Shown here piece after piece: positions 9,578-17,360 of a stretch of 64,000 nt of DNA (its first letter is position 1; each line of letters opens with the position of its first letter). Both the position numbers and the translations under genes were made by a program. The stretch is from Picosynechococcus sp. PCC 7003. GTDB taxonomy: Bacteria > Cyanobacteriota > Cyanobacteriia > Cyanobacteriales > MRBY01. The notes under the pieces were generated by a model. That model did not search any database, was not told where the DNA came from, and saw only the letters and a list, made by a program, of their open reading frames with translations. Where the stretch lies: assembly GCF_001693255.1 (NCBI RefSeq), contig NZ_CP016474.1, positions 2,622,661 through 2,686,660 of the forward strand. Reading direction: 5' to 3'.

Positions 9578-10561
9578 ATGGCAGTTCCCCCAAAGTTCTT
9601 GATTCAAACAGCACAATTTGTCTGGCATCGCCTCTGGCAAACCCTAATGTCTCCACTAGCCCCCAGCGATCCGACGGGCAATTTTCAACGGGTCGAGAGT
9701 CAATTTCGCCATTGGGTTGGTTCTGAACAGTTTCCAGCCGAGCCCAACCGTTATCGACTTTACATTGGCCTCACTTGCCCCTGGGCGCACCGGACGGCCA
9801 TTACCCGCATTCTCAAAGGCCTAGAGGATGTAGTTGAGTTGAGTGTGGCGATCGCCGATGTATCTGTGGGGGGCTGGCGTCTGGAAAATGACCCCACGGG
9901 TTGCCGCAGTATGAAAGAGCTTTATCAATTGGGACAGGCGGGTTACAAGGGTCGCTGTTCTGTGCCAGTGCTCTGGGATTGCCAAACGTATCAGATCGTT
10001 AATAACGAGAGCGCAGAGATCATTGTGATGCTCAATGCTGCCTTTAATCAGTTTGCGAAATTTCCAGAGCGGGATCTCTACCCCCAAGCTTTACAAGCAG
10101 AAGGCGATCGCCTGAATGATCTGATCTATCACACCGTTAACAATGGCGTTTACAAATGTGGCTTTGCCCGCACCCAAGCTGCCTATGACCAAGCAGCGAC
10201 AGCACTCTTTCAAACCCTAGATGATCTCGATGAACGCTTAGGCGATCGCCGCTATCTTTTGGGCAACCAACTCACTCTCTGCGATATCCGCCTGTTTACC
10301 ACCCTGATTCGCTTCGATCTGGTGTACCACGGCCTCTTTAAATGCGATCGCCGTCGCATCTGTGATTACAAAAATCTTTGGGGTTATCTACGGGACATTT
10401 ATCAACTGCCGGGTGTTGCCGCCACCTGTCCCCTTAAGACGATCCAACAGGAATATTACCGCTCCCTATTCCCTCTCAATCCCAGCGGTATCGTTCCCCT
10501 CGGCATCGATTTACAGGCGTTGCATACCCCCCACCACCGCTCAGAAAAGTTTATAACATAG
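9578..10561 (+). CDS. Glutathione S-transferase, omega/xi type (glutathionyl-hydroquinone reductase-like)
   Basis: At 327 residues this protein has the length of the ECM4/YqjG (xi-class) GST family rather than the ~200 residues of common GSTs. The catalytic motif CPWAHR is at residues 67-72; Cys67 replaces the usual Tyr/Ser and in the family reduces glutathionyl-quinones with GSH. The domain order is the N-terminal thioredoxin-like fold with VNNESAEII as the GSH-contact motif, then an all-helical C-terminal domain containing LTLCDIRLFTTLIRFD. It is likely cytosolic and involved in quinone or xenobiotic detoxification. It probably shares a transcript with the DUF2325 gene 7 bases upstream. Confidence 0.87.
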   Translation: MAVPPKFLIQTAQFVWHRLWQTLMSPLAPSDPTGNFQRVESQFRHWVGSEQFPAEPNRYRLYIGLTCPWAHRTAITRILKGLEDVVELSVAIADVSVGGWRLENDPTGCRSMKELYQLGQAGYKGRCSVPVLWDCQTYQIVNNESAEIIVMLNAAFNQFAKFPERDLYPQALQAEGDRLNDLIYHTVNNGVYKCGFARTQAAYDQAATALFQTLDDLDERLGDRRYLLGNQLTLCDIRLFTTLIRFDLVYHGLFKCDRRRICDYKNLWGYLRDIYQLPGVAATCPLKTIQQEYYRSLFPLNPSGIVPLGIDLQALHTPHHRSEKFIT

Positions 10562-10667
10562 GGAGAGTTGAATGTTTCATGAGCAATCCAATCAAACCTT
10601 TGAGGGTTAGCAACTTCGGCGCATTCCTTAGCAGCGGCTGCAAGCGATCATTTATTTGCTGATGGGC
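10562..10667. other. Non-coding spacer between GST gene and IS relic
   Basis: About 106 bases without a plausible gene. I see no T-rich terminator for the GST operon here. The next 240 bases are the IS200/IS605-type relic described separately. Confidence 0.4.
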
Positions 10668-10905
10668 TGAGGTGAACTACCCCGCCGCAAGCAGCGGGGC
10701 TTCCTACCCAAAGAACAGCTTTCTATTCCGAGGAATAGCGAGTCTTATATTCTGGCGATAGGCGGACTCCCCGGTTCCCGAGGACAAAAATCACGGTCAC
10801 AAAAAATACTTTGTATGTGTCTAGCTTGGTTTTCGCTATCCGTTGCCGTGTCAGCGATATGATTATAGAGCATTACGCCCCAAGGGGCGGGGATTTCAAC
10901 CCTTT
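10668..10905 (-). mobile_element. Relic or non-autonomous IS200/IS605-type element end
   Basis: Read on the minus strand, this stretch begins near a GC-rich hairpin (CGCCCC/GGGGCG at 10876-10889). It runs through about 170 bases of element-like sequence and closes with a second hairpin, CCCCGC/GCGGGG (10680-10699). The sequence GTAGTTCA (10673-10680 on the minus strand) follows immediately. Subterminal imperfect palindromes without inverted terminal repeats are the hallmark of IS200/IS605 elements, and this GC hairpin plus GTAGTTCA matches the right end I know from cyanobacterial TnpB elements. No transposase is left; a short minus-strand frame around 10725-10790 could be the decayed C-terminus of TnpB. 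The relic at 20 kb ends with the same GTAGTTCA. Confidence 0.6.
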
Positions 10906-10949
10906 GCCGTTAAACCCTTCTAAATGGAGCTGAGGAGAAAACTTCAAAT

Positions 10950-10977
10950 AAAAAAATCCACAGGTCATTTGTGGATT
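10950..10977 (-). terminator. Rho-independent terminator of the DUF3134 gene
   Basis: A perfect 8-bp stem (AATCCACA at 10955-10962, TGTGGATT at 10970-10977) is followed on the minus strand by a T-run (10950-10956). It is 57 bases past the stop of the minus-strand gene at 11034. Confidence 0.8.
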
Positions 10978-11033
10978 GAAATCGTCTCGTAACTTTCTTC
11001 AAAGATTTCTAGGGAAAATTCTCTTTAAGAAGA

Positions 11034-11270
11034 TTAATCAAGGTCAGCATCATCGTCATCGTCGTCATCTTCAAAGCCGTCTTCATCCATCAGCTCAGAT
11101 AAATCTTGATCGTCTGCCATCTCATCGATGATGTCGTCTTTTTTCTCACGGTAGATAATGCGACCGTTTTCTTCTAGCCATTCTAGTAACGATGTCTTTT
11201 GCTCTAGGGCAATCACAGAGGCAGGCGCATATCGAGGTTCTTGGCGCAGGGAAGGATTTTTCATAGTCAA
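11034..11270 (-). CDS. DUF3134 family protein, acidic tail
   Basis: This is a small 78-residue soluble protein. The N-terminal part (NPSLRQEPRYAPASVI, then SLLEWLEENGRI) matches the cyanobacterial DUF3134 family as I recall it. The C-terminal 25 residues are almost all Asp/Glu. The function is unknown; the acidic tail could bind metal or a basic partner. An in-frame second Met at residue 3 may be the real start. It is monocistronic, with its own terminator downstream at 10950-10977. Confidence 0.75.
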   Translation of the reverse strand: MTMKNPSLRQEPRYAPASVIALEQKTSLLEWLEENGRIIYREKKDDIIDEMADDQDLSELMDEDGFEDDDDDDDADLD

Positions 11271-11352
11271 AACTAGGCGATCGCTACGGGTAGATGAGCA
11301 GTTTTTTAGTATAACCTATTCAGGATTCGGGGAACTTGAGATAGAGTGCTTT

Positions 11353-12108
11353 TTAGGCCAAAACGGTACAGGGCGTCCCTGGCGTCGGTTCTAAAACGAG
11401 GGTATCAGGCTGTTTTTGGTGGAGCATTTGCTTAAAGTCAGCAACAGTACCTTGGGGTTTAAGGAACTTCATCACCAACCCTTCAAAGTTGACATCTCCG
11501 CCAGCAGCAGTGGGTAAAATCACCTGGGGTTTTAGCCATTCACACACTTGCAACGCGCTCGCTTGACCTTTGATTACGGGGCCGAGGAGGGGCAGGGTGA
11601 GATTAATTAATGGCGTCACCACAACATCAATCGGAGCATACTGTTTTACTTCCGGGGAATGGTAACCGTGGGGTTCGTAGTAAAGGGTTTGCCCAGTGCT
11701 GAGATCCTTGAGCAGGTAGCCATTTTCAAAGGTTGTTGGCCCCACCGGAGACCCTTTCAGGGCCAGAATTTCTAAGTTGTCAATGGTGTATTTCTGGTGG
11801 TGCTCTAGGGTGTGGATGGTTTGATAACCCAGAGATTGCACAACCTTGGCCGCATTCGGGGAGCCGACAACGGGTAAGGCGTGATCCAACTGCTCTAGGG
11901 TCGGTACATGGGCATGGTCTGGTAGCCCTTGGGATAACAAAATCAAGTCAACGTTTTTGGGAATGGGCCGATCCTGGGGGCGATCGCCTTTAAATAGCCA
12001 AGGTGTATTCCCAAACATCAACGAGCCCACTAGCCACGGATCCAACAAAATGCGTTTGCCAGCCATCTCAATGAGCCAGCTATTACTGTCGAGATATGTC
12101 AATTCCAT
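11353..12108 (-). CDS. Metallo-beta-lactamase-fold protein with altered metal-binding motif
   Basis: This 251-residue protein has the UPF0173/YtkL-like MBL layout: an N-terminal beta strand pair (MELTYLDSNSWLIEMAG), LLDPWLVGSL, then the position of the metal motif, and later YYEPHGYH and LPTAAGGDVNF. The expected THxHxDH is replaced by SQGLPDHAH (about residues 59-67): the first two His are Gln and Leu, while Asp and the final His remain. This suggests a changed or lost metal site, or use of the extra His in HAH. The substrate is unknown and the protein is probably cytosolic. It lies 50 bases downstream of the PgpH-like gene on the same strand and may be co-transcribed with it. Confidence 0.8.
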   Translation of the reverse strand: MELTYLDSNSWLIEMAGKRILLDPWLVGSLMFGNTPWLFKGDRPQDRPIPKNVDLILLSQGLPDHAHVPTLEQLDHALPVVGSPNAAKVVQSLGYQTIHTLEHHQKYTIDNLEILALKGSPVGPTTFENGYLLKDLSTGQTLYYEPHGYHSPEVKQYAPIDVVVTPLINLTLPLLGPVIKGQASALQVCEWLKPQVILPTAAGGDVNFEGLVMKFLKPQGTVADFKQMLHQKQPDTLVLEPTPGTPCTVLA

Positions 12109-12158
12109 GGGTCAGCCTAGAGATTTATTTACAGATCTTAACAACTTCTGCCCTGGGG

Positions 12159-14510
12159 TTAACGGCGAGACTCCAATGCCGCTTGGGGATAGGCAATGCG
12201 CTTGTGATTGTATTGCTCCCACACTTTTACAAAAACATCCACAATGGACGGCAACTCATTTTTCTCAATGCCAGATTCAGCTAATTGACCATCCTGCCAA
12301 CGAGCCCGAAATATACGATTGACCATAATGGCTGCTTGGTCGGGGGTTGCTTCTTTCAGGGAGCGCAGGGCCGCTTCACAACTATCCGCCAACATTACAA
12401 CGCCTGTTTCCCGCGATTGGGGGATGGGGCCAGCATACCGGAATAACTGTTCATCCACACTCTCTGGGGGTTGGCCTTCTTTTTCAGCTAGGGCGCGGGC
12501 TTGGTGGTAAAAATATGAGATTTGCATCGTCCCCTGGTGTTCTGGGATGAAGTCGCGGATGGCCTTGGGAAGCTTATGTTTTTTAGCCATTTTTTCCCCT
12601 TCCGTCACATGCTTGCGAATAATCTCGACACTTTCGTAGGGACTAAGCTTGTCATGTTTATTGGGGCCGCCCTGCTGATTTTCAATAAAACCTTGGGGGT
12701 CATGGGTTTTACCGATGTCATGGTAGAGGGTTCCGGCACGGATTAATTCCACATCACAGCCTAATTGGCGACCGGCGGCCTCGGCGAGGGAGGCAACAAA
12801 TAGCGTGTGTTGAAAGGTTCCAGGTGTTTCTTTAGCAAGCTTGGCGAGCAGCGGACGGTTCGGATTGGAAAGTTCGGCCAAGCGAATGGGGGTCAGGAGT
12901 TCAAAAAAGCGTTCCAGATAGGGAGAGAGTCCGAGGGCAATAATAATCCAGATGGTGCCAGATACTCCGAAGATCAGAGCTTCTGGCAATAGCACATACC
13001 AGAGGGTCTCGGCACTGGCACTAGCAATGAGATTCCAGGCGAGGCTAATGATGGCTTGCATGGCCCCAATGGTAAAGCCGAGGGTGGCTTGTTCTTCCCG
13101 GGAGCGCAATTTACCGCTTTGTTGGGCCGCAATGAGCCCGCCGACGGTGGCCGCAATGAGGTGATCCCATTTAATGTCTTCGTCGCTAATGCCCGTAATC
13201 CCAGATAAGAGGGCCACTTGGGCGATCGCAATGTGGGGATGGTAGAGGCTACCAGTGAGTAGTCCGACGGCTGGTAAGTTGTTGTTGTAGGGGAATTTCG
13301 TTAGGCCAAGGAGGGGGGTACTCAGGCTAATGAGCAGCAGCAACACCCAATCACGCCGACGCAGGTTTTTTTTGGTTTTGGCAACGACAATGATGGTTAT
13401 GGCAACGCCACCGCTAACCAAGAGGGCGTAACCACCGAGACCCAGCCAATTAATTTGGCGATCGCTGAGGCCAAAGCCATCGAGCAGAACAAAATCTTCC
13501 TGGCTAATTTGTTCCCCCTTGGTGACAATTACCTCGCCGGCATCAATGCTCACAACGACGGGTTCCACGGCGAGGGCAGCCTGTTCGGAACGACGTTTGG
13601 TTTCTTCGCGGTCTTCGATCAGGTTGGGGCGGAGAATTTGGGTTAAAGCGTCGATGGCAAAGGCGCGCCCGGAACTGTCGTTTTCGAGTTGTACTTGGAC
13701 GGTTTCCTGGAGGAGGCTTTGGGAAATGCCGGGGGGAATCCCCTGGGTCAAAATGCGATCGCCGGCCTGGAGAATATCAGTACGAACTTGCTCCCATTCT
13801 GCATCAGACAAGCGGAGTAAAAACGTTTGGTGGGTTTGGAACAGGTCGGTGTTAAAGGTAGTTTGGGCCTCGGCGATCGCCTGTTGATAACCTTCCCGGG
13901 CAACCATGATCGTCGTGATCAGCCTTTGCACTGCCGCCGGGCCAGCTACCCCTGCATAGCCGTAGAGTTCCCGGGTCGGGGTCGCCAAACTTGCATCCGT
14001 GGGCAGCAAGGTATCGAGGGGCGGCAGGGGAGATATTTCGAGTTGATCGGCGATCGCCAATACCGTTTCCCATTGGGCATCGCTGGCTTGGCGGAGCGTT
14101 GTTTGGCTCGGAACCGATAAAATTTGGGGATCGAGAAACGGAAATTCACCGGAAATGGTACGGATTCGGCTAATGTCATCGAGGAGGGTTTTGAGATCTT
14201 GCTTGATGGTTGGTGTCAGTTCCGGATCTCGCTTCAAGCTGGGGATAGCGCCCTGACGAATTTCCTGGCGTTTGGCCTCGGTGGTCTTGGTATCTTCAAA
14301 TTCGCCGTCGGTGGGAGCCGTGATCGTCTTTGGTGCAATGGTATCCACCGCCAATTGCGGTTGGTTATAGAAGCGATCGCCAATGACGCTGGTTAAGGAG
14401 GTGACCGCAACCACTGCCAATACCGAAGCAGAAAGTTGGCTAGGCGACTTCCGCCGGGTGGGAGATTGCCCTTGGCCCCGATGCTGTTTGGAATTAGACC
14501 AAAAATTCAT
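12159..14510 (-). CDS. 7TM-HD membrane phosphohydrolase (PgpH-type cyclic-di-AMP phosphodiesterase family)
   Basis: This 783-residue protein starts at the ATG at 14510; an upstream TTG in frame is less likely. An N-terminal membrane anchor (SASVLAVVAVTSL, about 30-45) is followed by a large extracytoplasmic domain (about 60-345), seven or so membrane helices (about 350-560), and a cytosolic HD domain. HD-domain metal ligands are visible in HTLFVASLAEAAG, YHDIGKTHDP and IPEHQGTMQISYFYHQA. The domain order is that of 7TMR-HDED/7TMR-HD proteins such as Listeria PgpH, which hydrolyse c-di-AMP. Activity on c-di-AMP here is inferred from family. The MBL-fold gene follows 50 bases downstream. Confidence 0.9.
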   Translation of the reverse strand: MNFWSNSKQHRGQGQSPTRRKSPSQLSASVLAVVAVTSLTSVIGDRFYNQPQLAVDTIAPKTITAPTDGEFEDTKTTEAKRQEIRQGAIPSLKRDPELTPTIKQDLKTLLDDISRIRTISGEFPFLDPQILSVPSQTTLRQASDAQWETVLAIADQLEISPLPPLDTLLPTDASLATPTRELYGYAGVAGPAAVQRLITTIMVAREGYQQAIAEAQTTFNTDLFQTHQTFLLRLSDAEWEQVRTDILQAGDRILTQGIPPGISQSLLQETVQVQLENDSSGRAFAIDALTQILRPNLIEDREETKRRSEQAALAVEPVVVSIDAGEVIVTKGEQISQEDFVLLDGFGLSDRQINWLGLGGYALLVSGGVAITIIVVAKTKKNLRRRDWVLLLLISLSTPLLGLTKFPYNNNLPAVGLLTGSLYHPHIAIAQVALLSGITGISDEDIKWDHLIAATVGGLIAAQQSGKLRSREEQATLGFTIGAMQAIISLAWNLIASASAETLWYVLLPEALIFGVSGTIWIIIALGLSPYLERFFELLTPIRLAELSNPNRPLLAKLAKETPGTFQHTLFVASLAEAAGRQLGCDVELIRAGTLYHDIGKTHDPQGFIENQQGGPNKHDKLSPYESVEIIRKHVTEGEKMAKKHKLPKAIRDFIPEHQGTMQISYFYHQARALAEKEGQPPESVDEQLFRYAGPIPQSRETGVVMLADSCEAALRSLKEATPDQAAIMVNRIFRARWQDGQLAESGIEKNELPSIVDVFVKVWEQYNHKRIAYPQAALESRR

Positions 14511-14581
14511 ATGCAAATTGAAAAAAATGCGATTAATTCAGACATCCACCGAGCGCAGAAGATTCAATCGGTCGCAGGGTG

Positions 14582-15376
14582 CTAAACAAGGTGGCGTTGG
14601 GAAATAAGTTGAAGCTGGGGGCGATATTGGAGAACGGACGGACTCGCAATGAGTGGTACTTGCTCCAACTGTAACTGATTTTCTGGGGGAAGTCCCGACC
14701 AGCGGCTCCAAAACTGCAAGACTTGGGTTTCCATTGCTTCTAAATCATGATGTAGCCGTAAACATAGAGGTAAATGGCGATCGCCCCGGAGGACACCGAC
14801 AAAAATTGCCACCCAAAGGCTGATAATACTTGATTCTGTTTGGACTAGGGCTAAGCTCTCTGGCCAACGACCGTTACCATAGGCGATCGCCCCGTAGATG
14901 AGCAGGCGTTGCTGGGTTGTCCTAGGGTGCTTCCCTGCTCGAATCGCCCGATCCAAGCTTACCCAGGTCTGCCCGGAAGTCCAGTGGGATTGTAGCAGTG
15001 CACCAACCGGAGAATATCGCGCGATGTGGGCGCGGAAGTTACCAGGGGCGAGTTTTTCCCGGAAACAAGCACTCAGGACACAGGCTAAATCCAGCACCAC
15101 AGCGCAGTGTTCCTGGGGCAGGTCAAATTCCCCCAGGCGATCGCCTAAATCCTGGGGATCTTCATGGCAAAACACCAACAATGGCAACAACAAAAAACCA
15201 TTTTCTAAAGGCTCCTCGGTAAACTGGGGTCGCCAATTACCCGGTACCCCCATTTCGTTGTACTGGGTCATCAAGGTCTGCAGCGACAGCATCAGCGGCG
15301 AAGGATCATTGCTCTCAAACTGACTGGCGATCGCCAAGATCATTCCCAGTAATCGGTGATAAAGACTCACAATCAT
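14582..15376 (-). CDS. Unrecognised cyanobacterial protein translationally coupled to trmD
   Basis: A 264-residue soluble-looking protein with many Leu, Gln and Trp residues. I chose the ATG at 15376 because it overlaps the trmD stop as ATGA, the classic arrangement for translational coupling; the frame could extend 13 codons upstream into trmD. The start (MIVSLYHRLLGMILAIASQF) and the alpha-helical character faintly recall a shortened ADP-ribosylglycohydrolase fold (GAxxGxxxG-type N-terminus), but the usual Asp-rich metal motifs are not evident. I assign no function. The coupling suggests its product is needed in step with TrmD, or merely shares its mRNA. Confidence 0.65.
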   Translation of the reverse strand: MIVSLYHRLLGMILAIASQFESNDPSPLMLSLQTLMTQYNEMGVPGNWRPQFTEEPLENGFLLLPLLVFCHEDPQDLGDRLGEFDLPQEHCAVVLDLACVLSACFREKLAPGNFRAHIARYSPVGALLQSHWTSGQTWVSLDRAIRAGKHPRTTQQRLLIYGAIAYGNGRWPESLALVQTESSIISLWVAIFVGVLRGDRHLPLCLRLHHDLEAMETQVLQFWSRWSGLPPENQLQLEQVPLIASPSVLQYRPQLQLISQRHLV

Positions 15377-16083
15377 TCCTGAACCTCCCCTTGAGAAGCT
15401 TGCCAAGCCGCCCACAGATCCGGCCGTCGTACTTGGGTGCGTTCAATTTGCTGGGCCAAGCGCCATGCCGCAATTTTTTGGTGATTACCAGACCGCAAGA
15501 CCTCTGGCACTTCCCACCCCCGGAACTTAGCGGGGCGCGTGTATTGCGGATAGTCCAACAGCGGCACCTGGAAACTATCGGCCTTGAGGGACGCCTCTTT
15601 TCCCACCGTGCCCGGCAGTAAGCGAATCACCCCATTGAGCAACGTCAACGCCGGAATTTCGCCACAGGTCAAGACAAAATCACCCAAGGAAATTTCCCGG
15701 GTCACCAAATGCTCCCGCACCCGTTCATCGACCCCCTCATAATGGCCGCAGATTAAAACCAACTGGTCATAGGTGGTTAATTCCGCCAAAAGCTGTTGAT
15801 CAAGTCGTTGTCCTTGGGGCGTCATCAAAATCACCTCCCGTTTGGGTTGCATAGGTAAAGACTCCACTGCCGCAAAGAGGGGTTCTGGTTTTAATAGCAT
15901 CCCTGCACCGCCTCCGTAGGGTTCATCATCAACGCTCCGGTGTTTATCCGTCGTGAAGTCCCGGGGATTGGTGAAGTTAACGGTGGCAATGCCTTTCCCT
16001 AAAGCTTTTCCCAGGAGGCCGGACTGGAGCGGCGAGGTAAAAAAATCCGGAAAAAGGGTCACAAGATCGAAATGTAAAGCCAT
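15373..16083 (-). CDS. trmD: tRNA (guanine-37-N1) methyltransferase
   Basis: TrmD methylates N1 of G37 next to the anticodon using SAM, which prevents +1 frameshifting. At 236 residues it has the normal size. Characteristic SPOUT-fold motifs are present: HFDLVTLFPDFF at the N-terminus, RSVDDEPYGGGAGM (tRNA/SAM contact loop), LICGHYEGVDERV with the knot-forming glycines, and ISLGDFVLTCGEIPAL. The C-terminal helical domain ends with the AAWRLAQQIERTQVRRPDLW region. The gene downstream overlaps it by 4 bases. Confidence 0.97.
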   Translation of the reverse strand: MALHFDLVTLFPDFFTSPLQSGLLGKALGKGIATVNFTNPRDFTTDKHRSVDDEPYGGGAGMLLKPEPLFAAVESLPMQPKREVILMTPQGQRLDQQLLAELTTYDQLVLICGHYEGVDERVREHLVTREISLGDFVLTCGEIPALTLLNGVIRLLPGTVGKEASLKADSFQVPLLDYPQYTRPAKFRGWEVPEVLRSGNHQKIAAWRLAQQIERTQVRRPDLWAAWQASQGEVQE

Positions 16084-16315
16084 AGAAAAAGGGGGAGTGA
16101 AAGTGATGGTTTTTTGACCTAAAAAAGAATAATCAGCTAATTTGAGAATGACAAGGACTATGCAATAATTGTGGGGATTTTTCTGGATTTCTCTGGTTCT
16201 TTTGGTAAGGGTTCAGACCGTAGGAATCTGGTCAATGGCTCGGGCCCAATGGTGGCTGCACCAAGTACAAACGGATCTGGAATTTCGCCACTCATCTGTC
16301 CTCAAGATTAAACTA

Positions 16316-17155
16316 ATGCCGTCAGAAACTTCTCTTGCTCAGCAAACTTCTTTTAAGAGTTCCATCCTTGTCATTGGGGGAGCGGAAGATAAGGTTCATG
16401 GTAAGGAGATTCTCGCTTCGTTCTTCCGGCGGTCTGGGGGAACCGAGGCGGCGATCGCCATTATTCCGTCGGCATCCCGCGAACCGTTATTGATTGGCGA
16501 TCGCTACCAACGAATTTTTGAGGACATGGGCGTCGCCAAGGTCAAGGTTTTGGACGTGCGCGATCGCATCCATGCCGAAGACCGCTATTACCAAGAATTT
16601 GTTGAAGATTGTACTGGCGTTTTTATGACGGGCGGCGACCAGCTCCGGCTCTGTGGTCTGCTTTCAGATACACCATTAATGGAGCGCATTCGCCAACGGA
16701 TCCACAGCGGCGAAATCACCCTCGCTGGCACTAGCGCCGGGGCAGCAGTGATGGGCCACCACATGATTGCCGGGGGCAGTAGCGGTGAATCTCCCAACCG
16801 AGGCCTCGTGGATTTGGCCATGGGTCTGGGGATGATTCCAGAAATTATCGTCGATCAGCATTTTCACAACCGCAATCGCATGGTGCGCCTCCTCAGTACC
16901 ATTGCCGTACATCCGGATCGTCTGGGCATCGGCATTGACGAAGATACGGCGGCGGTCTTTGAGCAGGAAGGCTATTTAGAAGTCCTAGGCCGGGGGACGG
17001 TCACCATTGTTGATGCCCAGGATTTGACCCACACAAATCAGTCCCGCGTCGATACATCTGAACCGTTGAGTCTCCATAATTTGCATTTGCATGTCCTCTG
17101 CCATGGCGATCGCTACGACCTCAAAAACCACCGGCCAATGTCCGGAAACCTTTAA
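16316..17155 (+). CDS. cphB: Cyanophycinase
   Basis: CphB is the serine-type exopeptidase that cuts cyanophycin (multi-L-arginyl-poly-L-aspartate) into beta-Asp-Arg dipeptides. I start it at the ATG at 16316, giving 279 residues, close to the usual length. The frame also runs back to a TTG at 16169, which would add a hydrophobic extension not known for this cytosolic enzyme. The nucleophile is in GTSAGAAV (Ser140 by this start). Other family motifs are ILVIGGAEDKVHG near the N-terminus, FMTGGDQLRLCGLL and VDQHFHNRNRMVRLL. It lies directly upstream of cphA on the same strand with a 205-base gap. Confidence 0.95.
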   Translation: MPSETSLAQQTSFKSSILVIGGAEDKVHGKEILASFFRRSGGTEAAIAIIPSASREPLLIGDRYQRIFEDMGVAKVKVLDVRDRIHAEDRYYQEFVEDCTGVFMTGGDQLRLCGLLSDTPLMERIRQRIHSGEITLAGTSAGAAVMGHHMIAGGSSGESPNRGLVDLAMGLGMIPEIIVDQHFHNRNRMVRLLSTIAVHPDRLGIGIDEDTAAVFEQEGYLEVLGRGTVTIVDAQDLTHTNQSRVDTSEPLSLHNLHLHVLCHGDRYDLKNHRPMSGNL

Positions 17156-17196
17156 ATGATGGTCACTAACCGACAAATAATCCACGAACAAATTGT

Positions 17197-17220
17197 CCTA
17201 GAATAATTAGCAATTCTAGG
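17197..17220 (+). other. Perfect inverted repeat between cphB and cphA
   Basis: CCTAGAAT (17197-17204) and ATTCTAGG (17213-17220) form an 8-bp stem with an 8-base loop, just before a HIP1 site. No T-run follows, so it is not a standard terminator. It could separate cphB and cphA expression as an mRNA hairpin or serve as an operator; both are guesses. Confidence 0.4.
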
Positions 17221-17360
17221 GCGATCGCCAAATGTCATCCTCCAGTTCACCATTTCCTCTTAATAGACCATTGCCATCCCCAGCAGTACTCTAACGCCGA
17301 TTATCGCCCACCCGTCGGCATTTGCGCCCAGCCCCACCAGACTTTCAACCACGCCAACCC

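Noticed and set aside
16169-16315. N-terminal extension of cyanophycinase from a TTG codon
   Set aside because: The enzyme is cytosolic and normally about 270-280 residues; the ATG at 16316 fits, whereas the extension would be a hydrophobic segment foreign to the family.
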